Positions 10,375 through 21,100 of a DNA stretch of 64,000 bases are shown here, piece by piece; position 1 is the first letter of the stretch, and every line of letters starts with the position of its first letter. The stretch lies in NCBI RefSeq assembly GCF_004379255.2, contig NC_056049.1, positions 15,112,063-15,176,062 of the forward strand, in the 5' to 3' direction. A model generated the notes under the pieces. It saw nothing but the letters and a program-made list of their open reading frames with translations, did no database searches and was not told the origin of the DNA. The translations under genes and the position numbers were made by a program. This DNA is from Salvia splendens. Taxonomy: Eukaryota; Streptophyta; Magnoliopsida; Lamiales; Lamiaceae.

Positions 10375-10619
10375 TGACAGGTTTCTTTAGAAGGAAGAAT
10401 ACTGAAGCCTATTCTAGGTTTCTCGTTGATAATATCAAAATTGATACCGAAATGGTTACCTCCCTCTCAGAAATAGCAAAGATTGTTCTCAAAGCCCCTC
10501 CTGAAGAAGTGGATTTTCCATTTCTTAGAGAAACCATTGATGACATCTTCCATAGAATCAATAGAATCAAACGGATGAAGAGAACGCTCAAAATCATTAA
10601 TATTATCACCGCGGCCTAA
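10374..10619 (+). CDS. EPRV copy B: small ORF4 (81 aa), unknown
   Basis: The ATG overlaps the ORF3 stop by one base (TGATG), an arrangement suited to coupled termination and reinitiation. The predicted peptide is mostly helical: a central stretch with alternating acidic and hydrophobic residues is followed by a strongly basic C-terminus (RINRIKRMKRTLK) ending IINIITAA. The same type of ending terminates the following ORF and both small ORFs of copy A. I do not recognise the family. It is too short for confident domain inference, but conserved position and ending argue it is real. Confidence 0.6.
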   Translation: MTGFFRRKNTEAYSRFLVDNIKIDTEMVTSLSEIAKIVLKAPPEEVDFPFLRETIDDIFHRINRIKRMKRTLKIINIITAA

Positions 10620-10638
10620 TTCTGTTCGCATTACCAGG

Positions 10639-10857
10639 ATGCCTCCTTCTTGGTTCTTTCGCATTGGTGATAGAATAAGAAGATTAGAACAAGCTATCAA
10701 AGATGAAGAAGAAAGTCTCCAAGTCATGTATGACGTCAGATTTCGAAGAAGTAGGCATATGGATTACTACTACGACGATGAAGAATGGAGACATTGTCAA
10801 TATATCAAAAGATGCAGAAATAAAATCAATAGGCTCCACATCATCATGGCAGCCTAG
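10639..10857 (+). CDS. EPRV copy B: small ORF5 (72 aa), unknown
   Basis: It starts 19 nt after the ORF4 stop. The N-terminal half looks like an amphipathic helix (RIRRLEQAIKDEEE), the middle has an Asp/Tyr/Glu patch (YYYDDEEW), and the C-terminus is basic and ends INRLHIIMAA. Homologues are the broken frame at 6243 in copy A and the minus-strand frame at 61832-62031 in copy D, which keep the DE-rich or charged middle and the terminal AA. A palindromic TGACGTCA (10731-10738), a bZIP/TGA-type site, lies within the coding sequence, so the promoter upstream region may extend into this ORF. No known family recognised. Confidence 0.6.
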   Translation: MPPSWFFRIGDRIRRLEQAIKDEEESLQVMYDVRFRRSRHMDYYYDDEEWRHCQYIKRCRNKINRLHIIMAA

Positions 10858-11228
10858 TGTGAAATTGTCTTCAAAGTCAGAAATGACGGCTACCTTCTTT
10901 TATAGTTATGTAAAAATTGTGTGAACAGTGAATAGTGAATAGTAACTTTTTGTAATAGTACTATGTAAATTAGTGTGATTTTCGTCACTGCTTACTTATT
11001 TGTAAAATACTGTACTCCTATGTAGCCAGGGTTGTTGGCTATAAATAAGAGGTCTGGAATGTAGAAAAGCACACCGAGTTCTGATCTCAGACTCATTGCT
11101 CTTCTCCCTCCTTCCCTCTGCTACCTTTTCAAGTTTTAATCCAAAGTGAGTTTTCATAATTTCATATCTTCATACTGCAATTTATCTTCATATTCCATAT
11201 AAGTTTTAATCTGTATTTTCCTATTCAA
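10858..11228 (+). promoter_or_regulatory. EPRV pregenomic RNA promoter and leader start
   Basis: This intergenic region links the end of copy B to the start of copy C. A good TATA box (TATAAATA) is at 11040-11047, which predicts a transcript start near 11070. TGACG core motifs recognised by TGA-type bZIP factors occur at 10884 (+) and at 10983-10987 (-, as CGTCA), besides the palindrome at 10731 in ORF5. The well-studied 35S promoter of a related virus uses the same core in its as-1 element. After the predicted start the sequence is pyrimidine-rich (CTCTTCTCCCTCCTTCCC), as in the same region of copy D. Confidence 0.7.
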
Positions 11229-11413
11229 ATGTGTTTTCATCTGTGTTTTCCTAAACAAATGACTTCCAATAACAGAATAATTCATAATAACTCTATCATA
11301 AACAATATGATGTTAACCAATACGTTATTACACAACACGGCCTCGGCCAATACGTGTTCTAACAACAAGGTTATAATCATAATGTTCATGTTCAAAATTC
11401 ATCTGGGACAAGA

Positions 11414-11426
11414 TGGTATCAGAGCC
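11414..11426 (+). promoter_or_regulatory. EPRV primer-binding site for initiator tRNA-Met
   Basis: TGGTATCAGAGCC is the standard caulimovirid minus-strand primer site, complementary to the 3' end of initiator tRNA-Met. By convention it marks the origin of the circular genome map. It lies about 345 nt after the predicted transcript start. Copies A (inverted) and D have the same 13 bases. Confidence 0.9.
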
Positions 11427-11432
11427 ATTTCG

Positions 11433-12635
11433 ATGGCGGTAATGGATGTTAGAAGATTTAAAAACTCCACCAGCTTTAAGTTTAAACCTGGGATGATAAA
11501 AATAAACTTAGAAGTAAGTCTAGTTAAAGAAACGTTGGAATTCAGGATTGGCAAGCTTATAAACCAGTTTCTTCCATCTAAACCAGCTCCTAATTTTTTT
11601 TCCCCTATCCCTCTTTTAAACATGGCCAGTAAGTTTAGAAGTCTCTTAAGATCCAATACAAAAAACAATAAAAAGGATAAAAATATTGTTTCAAGTAGTG
11701 AAACTCATGCCCCTATAGATTATTCTAATTGGAGCATCCCTAATGAAAAAATAGAAAACTACTATGATATAGGACTTATTGATTTCAAAACTGCCTTTTC
11801 TATAAGGACTCATGAAGAAACTAGAAGTATATTGCAAAAATCGGAAAGCTTTCCTCTTCTTAATGGAAGATCAATAAAAAGATATAGGGAACAGAAATAT
11901 AGATATGCACATTTTGGTCTTGCCCAAATTGTTGTCAAACCCTTGGTCCACATAGGAGTTGATACTCCCATTTTGCTTGTTCTAAGAGATAAAAGACTCA
12001 AGAATTACAAAACTTCTATATTAGCCATGGTTCAAACAAACATATGTAATGGTCCCATTTACTTTAACTGCTGTCCAAATTTCTCTGTCGATCTCACAGA
12101 TCCCATGATCCTTGAATCTCTCATCCTTGATGTACAAATTCAAGGGGATGAGTTTCATGTATGTAAAAACTTTGCTGTCATGTTTAGAGTCTATCTTAGA
12201 CTAATGACGTCTAATCTGAATCCTAAATTCAGTAAGAATCCCTTTTCAAAAGGAGAAACTATCCTTCTGCAGGTTGATGCTGAGCAGTCCTCAACCTATA
12301 CTCCTAAAAGACTAAAATGGGATGAAATTACTATCCCAAGTCAGTTTACTATAATAGAACCTCAGGCTCCTAGAAACATAGAAAAAACAGAACCATCTCA
12401 GATCATTGAGGAACCAAATGGCACTATAACTGTCAAATTTGATAGAACAAATTCTTTCTCAACTTTTAGAAACAATAGGAGTTTCAACTATGAAAGCAGT
12501 AGAGCCTCTTGTTCTGACATGCCTAGCACATCTGAAAGAAATTGGACCTTCAAAACTCCCATACCTCGACCAAATTCTCCTACGGAACAAAACATAGATG
12601 ACCTTACTCACCGACTAGGAGTACTATGGTCATAA
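11433..12635 (+). CDS. EPRV copy C: movement protein
   Basis: This frame encodes a viral cell-to-cell movement protein of the 30K type, which opens plasmodesmata. The core lies around YAHFGLAQI, PLVHIGVDTP and SVDLTDPMILESL. The frame is open from 11229, but that part precedes the primer site and is Asn-rich with no homology, so it is probably leader. The first ATG after the primer site is 11433, and a second plausible start is at 11622 (MASKFRSLL), which corresponds to the start of the best frame in copy D. The C-terminal ~120 residues are Ser/Pro-rich. The stop overlaps the ATG of the coat-protein ORF by 10 nt (12626-12635). Movement protein on a separate ORF differs from petuvirus-type genomes, where it is fused to the rest. 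Confidence 0.85.
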   Translation: MAVMDVRRFKNSTSFKFKPGMIKINLEVSLVKETLEFRIGKLINQFLPSKPAPNFFSPIPLLNMASKFRSLLRSNTKNNKKDKNIVSSSETHAPIDYSNWSIPNEKIENYYDIGLIDFKTAFSIRTHEETRSILQKSESFPLLNGRSIKRYREQKYRYAHFGLAQIVVKPLVHIGVDTPILLVLRDKRLKNYKTSILAMVQTNICNGPIYFNCCPNFSVDLTDPMILESLILDVQIQGDEFHVCKNFAVMFRVYLRLMTSNLNPKFSKNPFSKGETILLQVDAEQSSTYTPKRLKWDEITIPSQFTIIEPQAPRNIEKTEPSQIIEEPNGTITVKFDRTNSFSTFRNNRSFNYESSRASCSDMPSTSERNWTFKTPIPRPNSPTEQNIDDLTHRLGVLWS

Positions 12636-15170
12636 CTACTAATAAAGAATTTGAACCTGACATGGATTATCTTGAGAAAGAATTAAGCAATCCTATTTAC
12701 AAAGAAAAAGAAAGATGGTTCAATGAATTAAATGATAGAATTAAGAGTGAAATAAAAGAGAAATCGATGAGAGAAATGAAAAAAATCAAATCAAATCTCC
12801 TTTTTTATGATTTCATAGCAATTCATCTATCCTCTGAAGGATGGTATAATTGTTTCAAAAAACCTGCCATAGAAGTTGGATCAAGCCTTATGAAAAGGTG
12901 GTATTCTTCTGAAAAAAATATAGTTATTTCAGCTGTCCATCCCCCTCTTCAAGCTTTGAAAATTCAAACTTCTAAAGGAGAGATTATTGCTGACCCTTTC
13001 AAACGAACTAATGTTACTGACCCTGAGGAAAACAGAGAATTCCGGAAAATTATCCAACAAAGTAATTTTTCAAACCAAATCCTTGGTACCATTGCAGAAC
13101 AACTAGATACTATTTCATCAAAATTATTTACTGTTAATAAACAAAGCATCCTTAACGATACTTCCAAACCTTTTTTCAAAAGCAATGATAATTTGAAAAA
13201 TAAGAATATTTCCTTCAATTCAAAAACAGAGGAAATTCTTAAAAAGATCTCTGGAAACCTTGCTGGACCAAGCAAGTTAACTACGAATGTTATTCAACAT
13301 TGCCACGAGTCTAGTACTGAACAATCAAGTTACTCTTCATCTGAAAAGGAAGATAATTTTGTTGAAAAACTAGAAGATGTTTTCAAAGAGTCTAGTAACT
13401 CCCCTCTTAAGATAAATAAAATTTTCAAGGGGAAAAGATTTAACAGTAATAAACCTTATTATAGTAGGCCTTCGCCAGCAGATTTGCTGTATGAAGAAAG
13501 AGGTCAATTTCATAGGTCCAGTTATGATGGAACCTCAATTACTGAATGGAATATTGATGGAAAACCTGAATATGAAATTCTCAATACTTTACAAGAAATG
13601 GGAATGGCAAAAATGGCATTTAGATATGCTGGTATTTCTGAAAAAGAAGCTTGTGTCCTCCTTGTTAATGGTTTTACAGGCCAACTTAAAAATTGGTGGG
13701 ATAATGTGTTAAGCCTAGAAAGCAAGGAAGAAATTCTTAATCATATTGTTAATACCGAAGATCAAGATGGTGAAATACATGAAGCAAGCGATGCTTGTGA
13801 TTTCCTTATTATTACCATCTCCATGTATTTTGTCGGAAACCCTAGGGAAGAATATAATAGCTCCTCTATGGTTTTAAATAATCTAAGATGCCCTTCCTTA
13901 TCCGATTACAGATGGTATAAAGATGTCTTCATAACTTATGTCCTCAAAAGAAATGATTGTAATCAAGCCTTTTGGAAAGAAAGATTCATAGCAGGATTAC
14001 CCAAACTGTTTAGTGAAAGAATAATACAAAAACTTAAAGATGATATTGATTCTGAAAATATCCCTTTTGAAAATATAACTTTTGGTCAATTATTTGCTTT
14101 TATCAAAAAAGAAGGATTAGCCCTTTGTATGGAAATAAAAATACAAAACAAATATAGAAAGGACAAACAAAATGCCAAAAATGAATTAGGGTGTTTCTGT
14201 GAAATGTTTGGAATAGAAAAAATAAAGGCTCCTTCGTCTAAGAGCAAAAAGAAAATTAGAAAATTCAAGAAAGATACTCAAAAGCATGATTATTATAGAA
14301 CGTCACGAAGTAATTTTACAAAATCCAAAAGAAAATTCAAACCAACTAAGGATAAAGACAGGGATAAGATAAAATGTGAATATTGCAAAAAGGGCGGTCA
14401 CACCGAAGAACGATGTTGGAAGAAAAGAAATAAAAACATTAGATTACTAAGTAAACAGATTAATAACCTTTTAAGAGAAGAAAATAGTTCCTCCAATTCT
14501 GAAAGTGAGTCAGAAATTGAAGAAATTCAAAACACCTCTGGAAGTAGTAATTACCATAGTAGTAATGAAAATGAAAAAGATATTTGCAAAATTTGCATCA
14601 ATACCATTTCTAAAGAAAAGAAGGAAGCTATTCTTGATCTCCTTCACCAAATCCCTGACACTGAAACTAGGGATGATTATCTTAACAAGTTAAAGGACTT
14701 AATTCTTGAAGAGCCATCTACTTCTAAGAAGATTAATATAAAAGAAGAGTTCAGCCTAAACAAACTATGGGATAAATATCCTTATCAAAGTATATCAAAA
14801 CAAATAACTACAAAAGACCTTCAGAGTGAAATTAATAATCTTAAAAAACAAATTAATGAAGAATTTTATAGACTTAAAGAAAAGGATTTTGAATTAGAAA
14901 CAAGACTTTCTATTATTGAAAATAATACAGAAGTTAATAATTGGGAAAATCCGGAACAAAATTCAGAAAATAATTCCATAAAAGTCATCCAAGAAATGAA
15001 TTATCAAAAATGGCATGTTAACGTAACTCTGGTTATCAGTGACTTCAAAACCAACATAATGGCGTTAGTTGATTCGGGTGCTGACCAGAATATTATTAGA
15101 GAAGGAGTTGTTCCTACTAAATATTGTGATAAAACAAAAGAAAAACTTTACATAGCCAATAATAACCACA
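12626..15170 (+). pseudogene. EPRV copy C: coat protein and protease start, 3'-truncated by satellite
   Basis: This encodes the viral coat protein followed by the first half of the aspartic protease. Order: an N-terminal charged helical region, a Ser/Glu-rich linker (about residues 200-270), a capsid core (around YRWYKDVFIT and GQLFAFIKKEG), a Lys/Arg-rich segment, a zinc knuckle C-x2-C-x4-H-x4-C starting near residue 584 (CEYCKKGGHTEERC), an acidic region, and the protease Asp-Ser-Gly at residue 816. At about 15165 the viral sequence stops in the protease and satellite DNA begins; four satellite-derived codons precede the stop at 15178. The missing remainder starts at 7438 in copy B, apart from roughly 50 nt or slightly more. 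No internal stops or frameshifts. Confidence 0.9.
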
Positions 15171-18100
15171 CTCTATAAACAAACTAGATGCACTACAAAC
15201 ACACTACACACAATGCATTGCAACTATACACAAACTAGATAGATTAATTACATTATACACAAAATACACACATTACACACACTATAAACCAAATACATAT
15301 ACTAGACACTATACATACAGACAGCTACATACATAAAATACACATATACAAGAAGTACAAACAAAGCACACACAATAAACACACATTGGACACACGTTAT
15401 ACACAATGTTAATAAAACAAATAGACTAAATACACAAAACAGACAGAACCCTAAAATTACACAGACTATAAACAAAATACAAACATTTCACGCACAAAAT
15501 ACACACACCACATTATACAAAAAATGCACATTATACATAGGACACAAAATACACGCTCTATACAGACTATTCACAACATACACAAACTATACACTAAATA
15601 TACATGTAAAAAAATACACACTATAAGCACCATACACAAAGTACACACTCTATACACAAAATACAAGCACATTCATATACACACATAACACAAAATACAC
15701 ACAACATAGATTGCACATAATACACAAGACGCTATACCCAAAGTATATACACAAAATACACAAGTACATATAGCACACAATACACACCGTGCTCAAAATA
15801 CATTGCACACAACACACACACTACACACAAAATATATATACAATATACACAATACAATGCTACATAATATACACAAATACACACCATGTGCTCATAATAC
15901 ATATATTGAACACAATACACACAATACACATACTACTCACACCACATACATTATAACAAACACACACTATATAGAAAAAATATGTACGTAAGGAAAATAC
16001 AACACTATACATATTGCACAATATACACAAACTAAACATATTATACGCAAAATACATGCACTGTAAACGCAAAACACAGACTATGTGCTACACACACTAC
16101 AGAAAATACACAATACACAAACTACAGAAAATACACAATACACACACTACATAAAACACACATTATAGAAAATAAACTCGCATATAGAAAATACACATTG
16201 CACATACATATGCACAGAAATACATGTACTGCAAATACACTGCCCACTCAGTTACACAACCTATAAACAAAATACATGCACCATAAATACAAAATACGAA
16301 TAATGCGCTGCACACTCACTACAAAATAAATAGTACAGACTAACACTAAACTCTCACACTATACACAAAACGGACACACTACACGCACACTATACATACA
16401 GTACATTGCAGCCAAATATACTAATCAAACTATACAAAGAACACACACTGCACAAAATACACAAATTATACACAAATTATACATAAAATACATACATTAC
16501 TCACATCATACACAAACTACACTACACATTACAGAAACTATACACAAGATACCCACATTGCACATATTTTAAACCAAATATACACTATATACAAAATACA
16601 CACTAACATTACAGAAACTATACACATGATACCCACATTACACATTTTTTAAACCAAATATACATTAGATATACATATAGAAAATGCACATTATACATAA
16701 TACACAAAGTGTAACACACAACACATTATAAAAAATATACAAAAAGCTACACAATAAAACATAGTATATATGCTACAAAAAACACACAGTATACTTGTAC
16801 AAAAAAATACACACATATCACACACAATAACACCCTATGCACAAAATACATGCACTGGACGCACACTAATACACAATATTCACATTCTATACACAATACA
16901 AGCACATCACATACATACACAAAATACACACTACATAAATTACAAATAACAAAGTATATACATAGAATACACACAATGCATACTGCACACACTATACATA
17001 AAATAAACGCACTAAATACACAATACACACAGTTCACATACACGTACGCGAACAAAACACACAACACAATATAAACACAACAAAAAGACTAAATACACCT
17101 ACACTGTACAAAAAAACATAGTACATGTGCTTCCAAAAACACACAATATATAATAAATATACAAGTACTGAAAATACACAAAATACAAACAAACACTACA
17201 CACAAATTGCAAATGAAACACTCTATAAACAAACTAGATGCACTACAAACACACTACACAAAATGCATTGCAAATATACACAAACTAGATAGATTAATTA
17301 CATTATACACAAAATACACACATTACACACACTATAAACCAAATACATATACTAGACACTATACATACAGACAGCTACATACATAAAATACACATATACA
17401 AGAAGTACAAACAAATCACACACAATAAACACACATTAGACACACGCTATACACAATGTTCATAAAACAAATAGACTAAATACACAAAACAGACAGAACC
17501 CTAAAATTACACACACTATAAACAAAATATAAACATTTCACACACAAAATACACACACTACATTATACATAAAATGCACATTATACATAGGACACAAAAT
17601 ACACGCTCTATACAGACTATTCACAACATACAGAAACTATAAACTAAATATACATGTACAAAAATACACACTATAAGCACCATACACAAAGTACACACTC
17701 TATACACAAAATACAAGCACACTCATATACACACATAACATAAAATACACACAACATAGATTGCACATAATACACAAGACGCTATACCAAAGTATATAAA
17801 CAAAATACACAAGTACATATAGCACACAATACACACCGTGCTCAAAATACATTACACACTACACACAAAATATATATACAATATACACAAAACAATGCTA
17901 CACAATATACACAAATACACACCATGTGCTCATAATACATATATTGAACACAATACACACAATACACATACTACTCACACCACAAACATTATAACAAACA
18001 CACACTATATAGAAAAAATATGTACGTAAGGAAAATTCAACACTATACATATTGCACAATATACACAAACTAAACATATTATACGCAAAATACATGCACT

Positions 18101-21100
18101 GTAAACGCAAAACACAGACTATGTGCTACACACACTACAGAAAATACACAATACACAAACTACAGAAAATACACAATACACACACTACATAAAACACACA
18201 TTATAGAAAATAAACTCGCATATAGAAAATACACATTGCACATACATATGCACAGAAATACATGTACTGCAAATACACTGCCCACTCAGTTACACAACCT
18301 ATAAACAAAATACATGCACCATAAATACAAAATACGAATAATGCGCTGCACACTCACTACAAAATAAATAGTACAGACTAACACTAAACTCTCACACTAT
18401 ACACAAAACGGACACACTACACGCACACTATACATACAATACATTGCAGCCAAATATACTAATCAAACTATACAAAAAACACACACTGCACAAAATACAC
18501 AAATTATACATAAAATACACACATTATTCACATCATACACAAACTACAGTACACATTACAGAAACTATACACAAGATACCCACATTGCACATATTTTAAA
18601 CCAAATATACACTATATACAAAATACACACTAACATTACAGAAACTATACACATGATACCCACATTACACATATTTTAAACCAAATATACATTAGATATA
18701 CATATAGAAAATGCACATTATACATAATACACAAAGTGTAACACACAACACATTATAAAAAATATACAAAAAGCTACACAATAAAACATAGTATATATGC
18801 TACAAAAAACACACAGTATACTTGTACAAAAAATACACACATATCACACACAATAACACCCTATGCACAAAATACATGCACTGGATGCACACTAATACAC
18901 AATATTCACATTCTATACACAATACAAGCACATCACATACATACACAAAATACACACTACATAAATTACAAATAACAAAGTATATACATAGAATACACAC
19001 AATGCATACTGCACACACTATACATAAAATAAACGCACTAAATACACAATACACACAGTTCACATACACGTACGCGAACAAAACAAACAACACAATATAA
19101 ACCCAACAAAAAGACTAAATACACCTACACTGTACAAAAAAACATAGTACATGTGCTTCCAAAAACACACAATATATAATAAATATACAAGTACTGAAAA
19201 TACACAAAATACAAACAAACACTACACACAAATTGCAAATGAAACACTCTATAAACAAACTAGATGCACTACAAACACACTACACAAAATGCATTGCAAA
19301 TATACACAAACTAGATAGATTAATTACATTATACACAAAATACACACATTACACACACTATAAACCAAATACATATACTAGACACTATACATACAGACAG
19401 CTACATACATAAAATACACATATACAAGAAGTACAAACAAATCACACACAATAAACACACATTAGACACACGCTATACACAATGTTCATAAAACAAATAG
19501 ACTAAATACACAAAACAGACAGAACCCTAAAATTACACACACTATAAACAAAATACAAACATTTCACTCACAAAATACACACACTACATTATACAGAAAA
19601 TGCACATTATACATAGGACACAAAATACACGCTCTATACAGACTATTCACAACATACACGAACTATAAACTAAATATACATGTACAAAAATACACACTAT
19701 AAGCACCATACACAAAGTACACACTCTATACACAAAATACAAGCACACTCATATACACACATAACATAAAATACACACAACATAGATTGCACATAATACA
19801 CAAGACGCTATACCAAAGTATATAAACAAAATACACAAGTACATATAGCACACAATACACACCGTGCTCAAAATACATTACACACTACACACAAAATATA
19901 TATACAATATACACAAAACAATGCTACACAATATACACAAATACACACCATGTGCTCATAATACATATATTGAACACAATACACACAATACACATACTAC
20001 TCACACCACAAACATTATAACAAACACACACTATATAGAAAAAATATGTACGTAAGGAAAATTCAACACTATACATATTGCACAATATACACAAACTAAA
20101 CATATTATACGCAAAATACATGCACTGTAAACGCAAAACACAGACTATGTGCTACACACACTACAGAAAATACACAATACACAAACTACAGAAAATACAC
20201 AATACACACACTACATAAAACACACATTATAGAAAATAAACTCGCATATAGAAAATACACATTGCACATACATATGCACAGAAATACATGTACTGCAAAT
20301 ACACTGCCCACTCAGTTACACAACCTATAAACAAAATACATGCACCATAAATACAAAATACGAATAATGCGCTGCACACTCACTACAAAATAAATAGTAC
20401 AGACTAACACTAAACTCTCACACTATACACAAAACGGACACACTACACGCACACTATACATACAATACATTGCAGCCAAATATACTAATCAAACTATACA
20501 AAAAACACACACTGCACAAAATACACAAATTATACACAAATTATACATAAAATACACACATTATTCACATCATACACAAACTACACTACACATTACAGAA
20601 ACTATACACAAGATACCCACATTGCACATATTTTAAACCAAATATACACTATATACAAAATACACACTAACATTACAGAAACTATACACATGATACCCAC
20701 ATTACACATATTTTAAACCAAATATACATTAGATATACATATAGAAAATGCACATTATACATAATACACAAAGTGTAACACACAACACATTATAAAAAAT
20801 ATACAAAAAGCTACACATTAAAACATAGTATATATGCTACAAAAAACACACAGTATACTTGTACAAAAAAATACACACATATCACACACAATAACACCCT
20901 ATGCACAAAATACATGCACTGGACGCACACTAATACACAAAATTCACATTCTATACACAATACAAGCACATCACATACATACACAAATACACACTACATA
21001 AATTACAAATAACAAAGTATATACATAGAATACACACAATGCATACTGCACACACTATACATAAAATAAACGCACTAAATACACAATACACACAGTTCAC

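Noticed and set aside
11229..11432. Extension of the movement-protein ORF upstream to ATG 11229
   Set aside because: That part precedes the primer site, is Asn-rich and has no counterpart in copy D; probably open leader by chance.
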